From NCBI GenBank assembly GCA_031763025.1, contig JASSKH010000032.1:2497001-2561000 (forward strand): 64,000 nt of DNA. Direction: 5' to 3'. The notes under the pieces are model-generated. The model was given only the letters and a program-made list of their open reading frames with translations, was not told the DNA's origin and did not search any database. Every line of letters starts with the position of its first letter. Position 1 is the stretch's first letter. Made by a program: the position numbers and the translations under genes. Positions 23,360 to 36,110 of this stretch are shown piece by piece. The DNA is from Macrocystis pyrifera (lineage: Eukaryota > Sar > Phaeophyceae > Laminariales > Laminariaceae).

Positions 23360-25420
23360 GAAATCTCAGTGGGAACCCAGGGTATACCTGTACCATGGTG
23401 CCCCATGGGGACCCGTGATGCACCCCATGGGAACCTGTGAGACTTCCCATAGGAACCTATAGTGTTCCGCGGGACACCGTGGGTAATTCCATTCGTCCCC
23501 GCGGTATCCCACGATCCCTGAACGTTTCCCGCCGGGTCCCACGGGAGTTGGTGTGGGGTGTCTCATGGGATGAGATGGGTCTCGTTTTATTCATGTGGTA
23601 AACACCAACCTGACGTGCATGGAAGATACATAGATACAGTGTGTAACCCATGACCGTACCGTCTACTATCCCGCGGGAGCGGCGGGGACTAACATGGAAT
23701 TCCCACGGGGACACTCACGGAGAAAGTGGGCTAATAGGAACCCACGGTGATATTTTCCCATTCCCACGGTGTTCCGCGGTTTCCCACGGTGTTCAGCGGC
23801 AACTCACCGGAATAACCGGACATCATGTATCATACCCACGGTTTCCCACGAGAACCACCACAGACTCCTGTTGGAACTATGATAACCCTCGAAACCCACG
23901 TTAACAATCTGCGATTCCTATGGGATCCCGCTAAACTTCGCAACGGAAACCCACGGCAAAAACGTGAACGTACACGAATAGACGGCGAACAATTGGGATT
24001 CCCACAGGTCTAGGCGGTTACGTTCACACGGCAATCACCTAAACGTCCGGCGGTGTTCAACAAGAATCCCCACGGACTCCCGTTAGAACGACGGGCATTT
24101 ACAGGAACCCACGGCAGAAAAGGATACGATCTTGTCTTCCGCGGGGTCTCGCGGGCATCCCCACGGACTCCCGTGAAAGCGGCGGGAACCCATGCCTAGG
24201 AGGCTACTACGGTTTCGCCGGATTTCTTACAGACTCCGGTGGGAAGGGGATAAATCAATAAGAGCCATATGAAAACGTATGGAAACGTACAGAAACATGC
24301 GAGATTCCGCGGGGACCAAGTGTAAAACGATGGACCAGGTCTGGCGAATCATACGTGAAACCGCCGAACCCACTGTTCTCCGGCGGGACACCCACGATTC
24401 ACCATGGCCTTTCCACGAAACCTCTTGTATAGAGAGGGAGTTCCCACGGGAATCCGCGGCGATCGACAGGAATAAACCTTGACCCACTGTAGACCTACGT
24501 TTCACCATATAAAATCCACGACAACCAGCGATTAAGGAGAGAATTCCAACCGAAACCGGCGGCGACCCGCAGTACACCAGGTACAAAATCCAGGAAAACA
24601 CACAAGGACCCACGGAAAACTACTGCTTCCCAGCGGAGAATCCACGCTTCACCACGGAATTTTCACGAGAACCTGCATTCAAAGGGGGATTTCCCGCAAG
24701 AACCAGCGGTGATCCACGGAAACCCGCGGTTATAGACAAGGTTCCAACGAGAACGCCGGGCGACCAAGGGGAATGCCACGGTAACCGACGGAAACCCACG
24801 GATACCTACCAGAACCGCAATGACCCACGGGAACGCGTGGCTAGGAATATAAGTAAACGGGAAGCCACGGCGACCAACGAGAAGCCACCGTGATCCCTGG
24901 ACAACCTCTGGTTCACCATTAATTTTCCACGAGAACTCGCTGCGCCCAAAGAAGGAATTCCACGGGAATCCGCGGGGACCCACGGTAAACCATGAACCAG
25001 ACCCCTGTATTGCCACGGCTTTCACCCCCGTGCGGCATACTGCAGCTACGACGAAGTGGCCTCCTCTACGGGTTCGAAAATATTGGAGGTTGTTCTACTG
25101 TAGTATCATTGATATGAAGTAATCGGAGAGTCGCTTGGGTTGCCGTGAGAAGCCGTCGGGAATTCCCGTGGAATTCGAAGGAAACGATACTGCTCCCAGC
25201 GCGATGTACCACGATTTGTGTATGCACGGAGTAATGCGGTATCCCACGGGATGTCATTGGGTCCCGTGATTCGCGGGACACGGGATCCCACGAGTGATGA
25301 GTTCAAGAGTCGGGACACAGAATATTGCCGTGAGACGTCCCATGGATTCATCCTGTGAAGTGGACCACGGGCGCCCATCGGACAATCGGGTTTCCATGGG
25401 TGTTCATGGGTCTACAAAGG
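23360..25420. repeat. Degenerate CCCACGG satellite
   Basis: Nearly every 12-20 bases contain CCCACGG, CCCGCGG or CCACGGGAA variants (for example TTCCCACGGTGTTCCGCGGT). The reverse-strand form CCGTGGG predominates at the start (23360-23560) and the forward form afterwards, so the polarity changes. Frames reading through it (Pro/Arg/Gly/His-rich) are artefacts. A related GATCCCGTG-rich patch lies at 21285-21480. Confidence 0.8.
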
Positions 25421-25689
25421 AGATCTCCCGTGCAAACCCGGAAAAACCTCTGCGCCGAAATCTTGCACATTGGCAAGATTCTTGGGCAGTGCCGTATTCT
25501 AAATATTGTACGACTGCGGTGAGCTATTCTGGCAATTCATTTTGGCGGCATGCTTCAGACTTTCCACAATATACCTGGCAATCCATTTCGACGGCATGCA
25601 CCAGACTTTCCACTATATACCTACATTTTCACAGAATTGTAGAAACATCCCTGGGTGCTAAGTTCTCCATCACTGACAGTTACACCCCA

Positions 25690-26430
25690 CCTTCAGAATT
25701 CCAGTGAAAGGCAGCAGCCCCCTTGCCGTTCGACATCGCGCAACACCATGTCCTGAACGCCACATCGTTCACGGCGGGCTGCATGGTGTTGCGAGGAAAT
25801 CATGCACGAGTAATGATCGCGACAGAGTGTCAGTATTCACACTGGGCAACAACCTTGGTGGGGATCACCTGCCAAGGACGGAATATTCGGTGCGTTCCAA
25901 ACAACAAGCTATTCTACTCTAAGACTGCACGATTCATCATACTTTCTTGTTCATGGAAGCACTTTTTGAATCTAGAACCTGGAATCTCGGTACCGGGGCG
26001 GGATTAACATAAGATCATAGTCAATTTTCATGTCGATTAAATACCAAGCACACATCATGCATTCCTGTAAAAAGCTCCCACAAGGTGTTTCGCAGGGAAA
26101 ATGTCGCGTTTGATGAGGTTATAGTCGAGATTCCAGATTCCAGATTCTAGACTCAGTTCTCTGAGATGGGTTTTACGCTTCGTTAGAGCGAAATGGCAAG
26201 TCCTCCATATATACTTCAAGTCGTCCACGGCGGGCTGCATTGAGTCCAGAGGCAATCATACAAGACAAACGTACATATCGTGGCAATTCGTTGGGATTCG
26301 CACGAGGAAATAGCCTCGGGGGTAGTGCAATATACGGACGGAATAGTCGTTTCGTTCCAAATATCAAGGTTCTAAGCCCCCATGCGCAACTAGTATTGCT
26401 CGAGAGGTATGCTCCGCTATTCTGAAAACA
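25690..26430 (+). repeat. Pair of diverged direct repeats
   Basis: TCGTTCACGGCGGGCTGCAT (25766-25785) and TCGTCCACGGCGGGCTGCAT (26220-26239) begin two blocks. They share GAAATAxxCTCG/GGCAACAACCTTGGTGG, GACGGAATA and CGTTCCAAA in the same order, over about 180 bp. A smaller repeat, ACCTGGCAATCCATTTCGACGGCATGC, with its relative at 25531-25556, lies just upstream. No coding function is recognisable. Confidence 0.55.
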
Positions 26431-27587
26431 GTACAAAGACAGATACGTTTTGCCCATCCCGAACAGGGTCATTGGCCGGCTTTATCCATCGTTTTTCGCT
26501 CGTCCGTACAAACGTTCGGGGTGAATACAACGGGTTCTGCTTCTGCCGGCTACTGGCAACTAACGGGACTGACGAAGGCACGTGGCGCGCGATATAGATG
26601 GGCATAAAGTACACTCATTTTCAAATCATCGTGGTTCGTTCGAATGCTTTGCGATGTGGTAGTCGTGCTTATTGTACTATAGTGCCGAATAGATTTACGT
26701 TTTCAGCGCAGATCGTAGTCTCGTACAGCAGTACCGGCACTACAGCCGTATATTGTACGGTACGCATGCTTATTGTTTCTTTTTTTTTTCGCAGGTGTGA
26801 CCACGGAATGTGCATCCTCGTTTTCGCCCGGTATATAAAAAGAGTACACACAAAGAGTCCAACTATAATAGCCAACTACTGTAGGGATCCTCGGTGCGCT
26901 GAACGTCTTCGTCGTGTGGAGACAACGGAATGCCAGCTACCTGGTATCCCTTTCTTCTAGTTTTTGGAAAGACGACACGCACCTGTGAGTGATAGTTGTG
27001 CGTAAAAAAAATACCCACTTACTGTGATGCTTAAAGAATATGCTATTCACTAAATTGACACACGACACGAAATTGGAACGTGGAAGTGCGGTGAGCTCAA
27101 GCTATTTTCTTACCAATCCGCCGGAGAATCAAAAAGAAAAAACTATCAATAGCTGTATTACCCCTATCCAGATGGGTGATATTAGACGTGCCTCTCGCGG
27201 TGCACTATTCTCTGTTGTGGAGATGTTCGGATTCTAGAAGCCGCATATCATGGGGGGGGTATCGGTGAAATGACTGGGCTGCTACTGCAATCGGTTTGTT
27301 TTAGGAGACAATGCTGGACGACAACGAATTTGGATTTGAGTTTCGGAGCGATCGCTTTTACTTTCTAGCTGAATTGGGTGTCTGTGCACTATTTGCTGTA
27401 CTTTACTTCGGCAGTTGCAGCTTGCTTGCCATTGAATGCAGTTGCATGCAGATGCAAGAAAAGCCATGCTTAAACACATGCAGCTCGGATGCTGGGGGCA
27501 ACTTGGGCAACTTGAACGCACTTGCATGCACCTGCGTGCCGCTTTCAGCAAGCACATACACTGCCAAAGCCTATGTATAGGATTGAC
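26430..27587. other. No recognisable gene
   Basis: Frames at 27311-27580 are Cys/Leu-rich over a TGCATGCA-rich tract (27420-27545). They lack family resemblance. Confidence 0.35.
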
Positions 27588-27642
27588 TCAACTCGTCGGA
27601 GGTTTTATCCTGCGAGGTATTTTGGGAAGTCCGTGGTCACAG
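27588..27642 (+). CDS. Exon-like unit encoding QLVGGFILRGILGSPWSQ
   Basis: This 55 bp stretch aligns without gaps to the minus-strand unit at 59158-59212. Several differences are synonymous (GTC/GTA for Val, CTG/CTC and TTG/CTG for Leu), as expected for coding sequence. Both end CACAG followed by GTGTC, a plausible splice donor. The upstream acceptor is weaker here (TATGTATAG at 27572-27580). The family is unknown. Confidence 0.4.
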
Positions 27643-30600
27643 GTGTCTACCCTCCTCCCGCGAATCTTGCATTTACGCTCCCCACGCATTCCGTCGGTAT
27701 TCGCATTTCTCGTCGACGTCCATGGACGTTGGCCAGCTGACGTTCTAGCGTCCTGAGCGACGCGAACGAAAAACACAGAGAGCACGTTTTTGTTTGGGGG
27801 CTCGCCCCGTATATATCAAAATTCTGACTCTCATGTCCAGCATAGGTGACATTTGACCATCTCTCCTCAACCGAAGTGCGGAAGCACTATACATTCTTCA
27901 TACCAATCAGAACCTAGGAGCTAAGCGAATGGCTCGTGTCCGACAATACCCGGCTCAAGCAACGGGAGGGCGGCGCACTCATTATCATCCATGGCCGTAG
28001 TCGTATGACCGTAGACCCTCGCATCTCTACAATGCCGGAACGGAGCATGTCGGGTTTTCACCGACCAGGCAGACATTGTCTGCACCAAGCGCGAAGCGCC
28101 GTGAGGTGCTGGGCGAGTCGAATGAAGGGTGAGCTGCATCCTACCAAGAACCGCTCTGCACATGAATGACATCATCATTAATCGATTTAATTTCTGGTGT
28201 GGGGGGGGGTAGTTTCAGTAAAAGTTGAAAATACGGCACATTCTCCGAGTGTCAATTGAACGCAAACCCTTCCAGTAAGTTGTTCAAAATAGTGAGGAAA
28301 TTATGTATTAAGACAACACCACTTCTGAGAATGGTATATATTTGTTTAGCAATGTACCCACATTATTGTGGCGTTTGAAGAAACTATGTGCCCTTCTTGG
28401 AGACGGCATATTGTCTTGCCCACCTGCAAGTAATTGTCTACTCATACTCGTACACTCCTTTGGGTTCGGGTCGATAAATACGGTAGGCCGAATATTTCCG
28501 GGTCAAAGTACACAGCATATCGGAGTAACATATTACACTACAGTACAAAAAGTGCGCCATCTTCTTTACGCTGCTATTTGTTGCGGCGTCGGTCTCAGGC
28601 CTGACTCACTCCTGTGCAGCGAGGACTGGGCGTCTTTGAAATGCATATTTTTGACGCCTGGAGGTGGCGTTCCCGCGCGGAAAACTGTAATAGGCACCTC
28701 ATACAATGCACAACGCAGATCTATACTGCCAGCAACCTCACGAATAGCCCTTTGCCCGCGCCGCCCAGTTTACTCACGTACTACTACCAGAGTACAGTAG
28801 GCCAACGTCTTCTCCGCTACGTTAGGATCTTCAACATCAATTGACGAACTCGATTGACACTCTGTACACCCGTTTCGTCTCCCCGAACTCGGAAAATAAA
28901 TAGATGTCCGGGAATTTCAGACAGTATGCGCCTCAGTGTATAGGGTACGACGAAGAATAAGCCCACCTAAAGCGCACGGTAAACGAATGTGTGGTGCACG
29001 ACGAAAATGACAAATCACTATACTGGCGCACGATTATACGGTAGACTGCAACCACGCACAAAGACTGAGTCCCCCCATTCATTTCTTGACTACTGTTCAT
29101 CATATGAACACAAACCTTGAATGCAAAGGAAGGCTAAATACGACAGCGGGCGCAGGCACGGAACTTTATTGAAGTACGCAGGTGTTTCTGTCTGTCCGCC
29201 TGTCTGTGCCAGGTCGATCTGTCTGTCTGTCTGTCTGTCTGGCTAGCTGTCGGTCAATTAGTGCGGTCGCACAGAGAATCTACAGTGCCATCGCCATACT
29301 CGCGTGCAGGCCCTTTTTATCTCCGTTATACACAGCTTTCGGAATACTGTCGGAGCCCGAGTGTGCTTTACGTTATTGGGGTCTCGGCCAATAGTTTTTG
29401 CGTTTGCCTTGGTTGGTCTCGAATCGACTCCATTTCGTTTGGGTCGTTCCAATGAACCTCAATACGTTGCCCCACGTTCCGATGAAGGGATGCCCTGTAC
29501 GTTCACCAGTGAGAAATGTCGACTTATGCAATATAAACCAGGTTGATTTTCCGTGCAGCGAGATATTCCCTATCCACAACGTTTTAACCCTATCCGATGT
29601 CGATATTGAAAGGTAATAGCAACGCCGTCAAGCGGCCCCAGCGAGGGCGACCGCAAAGGTTTGTCGTGGACACCTCACATAGAAAAGGTCAGAGTGAAAA
29701 ACCAACCTGAGCGCTGTAACCACAGGACCATCCAAGGGGACGCTAGCACCCTCTCGAAAGCGTCGTCAAGTACCCGCGCGTAGACGTTTCGGCGACATAT
29801 ACCTGGTACGTAGGACTTGGAATTAGAGTAAGAGATTCGCAACCAAGATCAGTATTCGACGTTTCAGAGTAATTTCTGCCAATATACAAGGATCCTGAGT
29901 TCTTTAGCTCCTTTCTTCCTTTTTTGGGCCCAATAACTCCCTGCCACGGTTTCCTATCAGGGAAGCGTCGGTCTTCATCCCGTACCATCTTCGACGACGA
30001 CCCGAAAAATGACATGCCATCTGCTTGGAGAACAGCACCATTTTAGGGAAGGCCATTGCTTCATCGGTGATGTAGCCATTGTACTATTCTCCCGCTCGCG
30101 AAATGAAAGATTCTTTTAGCGTTTTTGCGAGCTTGAAGTGATACTCGCTCGCAACTTGGCATACACGAAAGCACCTCGTGAGTCGTTTCTCGCTGCATAC
30201 GACTGCCGTCTGGCGCACCTGACGCCCTTACAGACCCCTCTAAATTTCGCGTGCTGTAGGCTCCTGCGACGAGCTGTACCTGTCCGCAAGTAAAGGTTAA
30301 ACGTTTAGTTGGGGATATTGTTTTTGGTCTCATTTTGTGCACCCCGAATTTCGACCAATTTTGACCTCTGTAGCACCTCTAAGTCGAGGTGTAAGCCTCT
30401 GTTGGGAACCTGCGGGAGAGGAATCTCGTGAGAAATATAAGCTGCCACGAAGATTTTTTCTGTCGCTCTCCGGTAAGCACGGACCAACCAAAGATCTACA
30501 CGCAGCGCGTTAAGATAGTGATGTTTTTTTTTCTGTTCTGATGAAACATCTACCTGGTAGTTATTAGCGTCACCGGAAACACAGGGACCAAGAGGCGCTG

Positions 30601-31850
30601 TAGAGCAAATGCGGCCTTAGGAGAAAACAGCAGTGAAAAAGGTGGTGTCTCTAAAGCCAAGTGATCCAAAGTTTGAAAAATATGAGAACTAACTTATTTA
30701 TTTCTTAAATCGTCGTGTGTTCACAGCACTCCGGTTTATTTTCCATTGCGACCTTTTTCATGTGAGGTGTCGAGAAACGACTGTTCCGGTCGCCCTCGGT
30801 ACTGTTCTAAACACGTGATCTCCAGTTGTGAACGTCATGAAAGGTCGTCACAAGTAGTTGCAGAGATCACGGCGCACCTTCAGAGTGCTGTCATCACAGT
30901 CACAGACCCCACGCCTGTTTTCGATATCGAAGCACAAGAACGCAGCCGCGCTTTGTTGCTTCTGTAGCGAAGGCCTACTCGTTTTAGCATCGTGGAAATA
31001 CCGCCGTACCTACCTTCATGCTGTTGCTGGAGGTCTTACGATAGCTTTGGTTGTCGGTTGTCTGCGTCATCGATACCAGCTTTCGGTTGAGAGAGTGTCG
31101 ATACTTCATTTTAATGGCTTACTGTAGCACGGCAGCAGAAACACGAAAACTACACAGCAGCACATACTTTTCAACCACAACGATTTATTTGGCTCAAGGT
31201 CATAAATGACTCTCTGGGTACCCAACAATCGCCTGCCATGCCAGTATACCTTTGATGTGCAGCTTTCCCCGTACCATCTGATTATTCCGCTCTTTTTCCG
31301 TGCGTATTCCTGAGCGCGTAGGCAGTAGTTCGTCGCGGGTGGTTTTGTACGTCGGTCTGTTTACAGGTGGCATGACCCTCTACATCGTTTACATCGGAAA
31401 CCGAGACGGTTTACAAGTACACACAACAAGCAGAATCGTAACCAATATCATGATACCAACTGTGGTGTACAATAACAACCGTGGGGGTAGGATTGGTACT
31501 TGCGAAGGACCTCTTAAACCTTGATCCACTCCAAACGCTCGCCACCGTTCACCATTTTTGACGCACGCTAACATACCACCGTGGCAGTTGGATGATCAGT
31601 GCGAGCACCCCCTGTGACACACCGAAGACGACTAGGACAGTCTACAACGAGAAGGTTCAGTCGATTAGGGCGTATGCTCTGGTGGGGTCGGTCAAGCACG
31701 TTTAAAAATCGCGTTCATCTTCGCGGTCAGTTCATCGGAGAGTGTGTCAACTCTAGAACCAGCAGCACACAGGCCGACCAGAGAAAAGGCGTGTCACTAC
31801 ATGAAAAGCTGCAATGTCCGGCATTGCATGTGTTTTTCCCACAGCAGCTG
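27643..31850. other. No recognisable gene
   Basis: This is mixed-composition DNA with few repeats. A CTGT microsatellite lies at about 29190-29245. TACCTGGTA occurs at 29800 and 30551. Overlapping frames of 60-150 codons carry no domain signature. It could hold intron of the minus-strand gene upstream or intergenic DNA. Confidence 0.35.
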
Positions 31851-32159
31851 TTACCAGGGCGACAGCAACGAGTATCGGACCAGCCTAGCGTCAACTTGAA
31901 GAAAGCACCTAGGATTATACACGGCTCCATCCCTTTGAATCATGAAGCATCTCGTTGTTGTATCCCTTGGTTGCCAGACCATCGCCTCTGCTTCCCACAG
32001 GAAAAACGTTTCTGGAAACAAATATCCAGGTTCTTCATCAACGCGGATGTCTAGACATTCCAAAGGGAAACCACGTGCACAACCTGTACTGCCGTTTCCC
32101 ACGATGCGGATGATGGCTACCTCCACCTCGTACAGCTTCGGCACATTGTTCCACGGCCT
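31851..32159 (-). CDS. Exon-like minus-strand segment, possibly ubiquitin-protease-like
   Basis: A long pyrimidine tract (T run, then CCCCAACAAGTATTGTAG) gives a strong acceptor at 32160-32161. The frame starting AGG CCG TGG then stays open for about 100 codons. The early part (VPKLYEVEVAIIRI, then GFPLECLDIRV) resembles the ubiquitin-protease stretch in which a beta strand is followed by a FPL.LD motif. The later part (about residues 45-100) has no recognised match and may already be intron. The link to the helicase region upstream is inference. Confidence 0.3.
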   Translation of the reverse strand, partial: RPWNNVPKLYEVEVAIIRIVGNGSTGCARGFPLECLDIRVDEEPGYLFPETFFLWEAEAMVWQPRDTTTRCFMIQRDGAVYNPRCFLQVDARLVRYSLLSPW

Positions 32160-34880
32160 CTACAATACTTGTTGGGGAAAAAACGAAAAAAAAAAAAACT
32201 CCGGAAAGCATTTGCCGCGTTGCTGCCAAGGACTGTCATGTTCGTGTATGCTGCTAGCGACACCACACTTCCTTGCATGCGCAACGGATGTCATCTTGCT
32301 GCAGTAGCCTGCCTGCAGCATCCTGGATGGTTGTATTAGCTTATCGCTTCGTCGTCTGTACACATGTTGAACACAGTTTCGACCATATCACCAATCCCCC
32401 CAACAGTATTCGAATTTGGTCAAAGTCTCGTGGAAACTCCGTTGCCCAGCGGCCGGCCAGTCTGTTCGAGCTCCACCTCCCTCACAACAATAGCCCATAT
32501 TGTTAAGCGAAGTAACATGGTCTGAGTCGTCACGGAGTTGTCGCGGGGCCGCCTCTCTTTATGATCTATCTCTTCCGGCTCCGTGTAGATCTCCAAATCG
32601 ATAATTTTGGTCGCGCATAGCAGGGTATCGACCAGAACCCGCGACTATTTAGTATACTGTAGGCTAGTACCGCGACAGTAAGCAGCAAGTGTGGCAGGTG
32701 TCACACTGTCATCATGCTTGCCCGGGTTTCGAGATCCGTCCTCGAATGCCGCATACATACAGTGTAGCCCCCCATAGCCTGATTGGTCTTCTCCTGATGG
32801 TCGGTGGACATCGACCGCGGAAGGACATATGTCTTGGACACAATGTTGGGCCCCGGCCAAAGTCAGCTTGCTGGTGGGCTCACGATTGGACCCCCCCCGA
32901 GGCATTACGAATAGGCTGCCTGTGTGCTGGTCAGGCGACATGATTCCCAAGCCGACAGTAGCTTACAGTAGACAGCGATTAAATTGTGAGCATTTCAATC
33001 ACAACACGTGCGTTTGCGGCAAAATGTGTAGCAGGCGCTCCCGGCCGGGATTTAATTGATGGCTGCACGGTGAGGAAGCCCCCCTTCAGTAGTATGGGCC
33101 GTTTCCAACCGTGGTGTGGTTTTACCTGGAACGCGCAACAGCATTTATGAAAATTGGAGAGCACACGTTCTCGGTTTGCCTGGAAAGTGCGTTTTCGTGC
33201 AGTGTTTCCGGTGTTTCGTTGGCCGTTCACCAATAGCACAGCTACTTCAAGAAACGACACGCGCAACACAAATTGTAATCAACGACGCGAATCTCCGACA
33301 ATACATGAGACCGCCCACATCTCTCATGACCATCCCGACACGGGTTCTTGCTTATCCGGTGCGTAGACGTGGACGCGGCGACCTCATGACGAAACAGCAA
33401 AGTGGGCTTTGAGCACAACTGGTGCGCGCTCGTGCACGTAAAAGGCGCTGCGCACCCGCGGTGCTGATTTCCCAACTTTTCCGTAGCAGATAAACGCCGC
33501 ATGCTCTCATAATGGGCGTCAGCAAGGCATGAGGAAGATATATGTTCTTGTCCGATGCACTCCCAAATGGTTGTTGGCGTCGACTCCAGATGTCACCTAC
33601 TCCCACAAGGAGCAGCATATCCTCCAGGCTTATCTCATGCTGTGATTGTAAACTTGGTAAGATCCACAACCACAATAGAAACGGTCCAACGTTCGGTTTC
33701 GTGGCAACTTCAGCGTCGCATGAATATAGGCTGCCCTTCCCAACAGCTTTTGTTTGTGGTGTTAGCGGTTTTCGCAATTGTTTGGTATTGGCTATTATAG
33801 CCGTGGCGCGTCCGTGCACGCTGAGGCACGATAGATCCGGACATAATTCCATTTTCCGCTCCTGCCATATTGAATGTCGCATAGCATTCGGCAAGAATCG
33901 CAGCGATCGTCGGTATTGTACCGGGGTAGGGACGAGCATAGGTGGGGGGATGCGTAATTCTAAATGATCATAAACGGGCGTAGAGCAGGGCAGGGGTTGC
34001 CCTGCTGTTCCCTAGGTGTTACCATATAATAAAAGGTTGGACAGAGGTATGGAAATTCTCTCGCGACGTAGATACTTGCTACGTAGAATATTACTTGTTT
34101 GAAGATGCTGCCGTTGCCGCTGTTTCGAAGCAAAAAAACAAAACATAATATCACAGTTCCATCGCGCAGATTGCGATGACCTCGGCGTGTCGCGAACACA
34201 CCCATACCAAATAAACCGCCACAGTAAAGTCCAAGATGACCAATGGCATACAAGTAGACTTTTCGCCGATGATCGTTACGTACATGCACCCTGTAAAACA
34301 ACACTCTATCGGCCAAACATAGCGTATAAGTGTTGCTGCGCAGAACTCGAGGGCTGAACGCACCGTGCAACATTTCTGGCAAATGCGTTCTAGCGAAAAG
34401 AGGGAAAGAAGAAGGCAGGCAGTCCTAATCGAGGAGCAATTTGTTGATTGATCTCTAAAGGTATAGCCGCAACTGGCACGGGAACGCGTGGTTGACTCCA
34501 GACAGTAACACGGCACTCCTCTTAAATTTTATCCGAGCTGTCGAGTTGACTTGCGTCATATGCAGTATAGGGTGACATATGACGAGTGGCATTGGTGGGC
34601 ACACAATACCCCGATATCCCCCGATATCCCAATACCCTACTGCCGGAATCCCTTTCCAGCTTGGAACTCCCCAATCTACCATGGATCTTATATGTGTTTC
34701 TTGAGTACAATCAACACAATATCACACATAAAACCAAAACGTTTCAACAATCATGTGCAGAACAACACGTGAGACGCTCAAGGCGGCGGTACGTCGGACT
34801 CGAGTCGGCAAGGCACAGCTGCGCTCCCCACGTCGTAGTGGCCAGGACGTCGGTAAGGCGGAGGCATTATCGGTCCTTGT
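32160..34880. other. No recognisable gene
   Basis: The minus-strand frame at 33352-33939 is long (195 codons) but shows no family match. The remaining frames overlap one another. The stretch may be intron of the minus-strand helicase gene if the segment at 31.85-32.16 kb belongs to it. Confidence 0.3.
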
Positions 34881-34989
34881 CTATTACGGGGGATCATAGT
34901 AAATAGGACCAGATATGGTTAGTAGAAATAGATAAATATATGGGTTTTGTGTCTACCGTAGGTCCTATTTACCATGGACCCCCGTAATA
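34881..34989. mobile_element. MITE family M1, copy d
   Basis: It starts CTATTACGGGGGATCATAG and ends CCATGGACCCCCGTAATA, with the shared core GGTTAGTAGAAATAGATAAA and GGGTTTTGTGTCTACCGTAG. It is 109 bp long and non-coding. Confidence 0.85.
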
Positions 34990-35388
34990 ATTGCCTCGAT
35001 TATCTCCGAGCGTTTTTGGCTTGGGCGCTCATGGTAGCTAGCACTACGATATGCTGTCCTTTGTGCCTGGGGAACAGGCAAGGTCATATACTTTCGAAGG
35101 TAGACATACGTATGCTGGCACCCATGCTACCAGTCATTGTCGAAATCGTCGCAAGACGTGGTACTCCCCCCGAGTATACAATCGTACTTCAATCACCGCC
35201 CTCTGGAACGCAACTGGGTCACGAAATGGTTCGGAATGGAGTAGATGATAACTACGAGGCAGCACTTAACGCCTATCATCAAAATGGGTGACGGTGCCCG
35301 CGGCTCTCCGTTCAGACGCGAAGAAAACGCGATCTGGGGTTGTCCGCACTCCAAGGAATAATCGACCACAAGTCATGTATGTGCTGAC

Positions 35389-35674
35389 GTGCCGGGCACA
35401 GCTTTCTCGTCGCAGGGGGGGCACGGAGCAGGTCCAGGAAATGAGACGTCGGAGGCGGCTCCGGTCAGGAACAAGGCATTGACTGCATCCTGGAGTGACC
35501 AGGGTGGTCCGTGCGGAATCAAGACTGGTGCGGGATCTCGCCATCGTGCACATTTGGATGCGGTTATCTCGATATTGCCATGGTCCTCGATATGGCAATC
35601 GGTAGTGTAGTGCCAGTTGAAGCCGAGAGCCGTCCGAGTGTGCATGATACGAGCATGCCGTTCCACGACGTCAG
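35389..35674 (-). CDS. Possible ubiquitin-protease-like exon (zinc-finger part)
   Basis: The frame opens after CCAG at 35675-35678 and reads WSLQDAVNALF, then CPPCDEKAVPG. In ubiquitin-specific proteases a conserved SLxDAL helix is followed by a CxxC finger. It follows the helicase region, whose last residues DTNCFFNAA resemble the catalytic cysteine box (NxCxxNxxL), so a helicase-protease fusion is possible. The donor near 35388 (GTCAGC) is weak. The assignment rests on short motifs only. Confidence 0.35.
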
Positions 35675-36110
35675 CTGGTCATCTGCTGTTGGGGTGGAGC
35701 TGATCATCCGGTCGAAGGGTGATCGCTTCGTATATGGAGCCCGGCGTTCCTATTACTGATCCTGCCCCCTGTAGGCCGCTACTACCAAGGACCTTGTCTC
35801 GTGCTTGAGATGAAGAATCCTGCATTCCGCAGAAGAATGCGACGCATACCGCACGAAATGATACAATAAAACGTTTAGAAGACACATGAAAGCACAACGT
35901 AGTAAATATGTTGGTACTTTCGGGCTTCGGTCAGTGTTGGGGGGTATTATTACCACCAGATGTAGATAACAAAACAAGCAAGAACTTAACAAGAGGGTGC
36001 GTTGGAGAGGCTTGCCGTCGAACATGCAGGCACGCACAGCCGCAAGAGTGGAGAAGAAGATGACCCCAGCTGGTGTTGCCATGGTTGGGTTGGGGAGAGG
36101 TTGTCCTTAC

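Noticed and set aside
23360-25420. Several 60-137 codon Pro/Arg/His-rich frames
   Set aside because: Translations of the CCCACGG satellite.
33352-33939. 195-codon minus-strand frame
   Set aside because: No family resemblance and no splice context. Other frames over the same bases are nearly as open, so length alone is not evidence.
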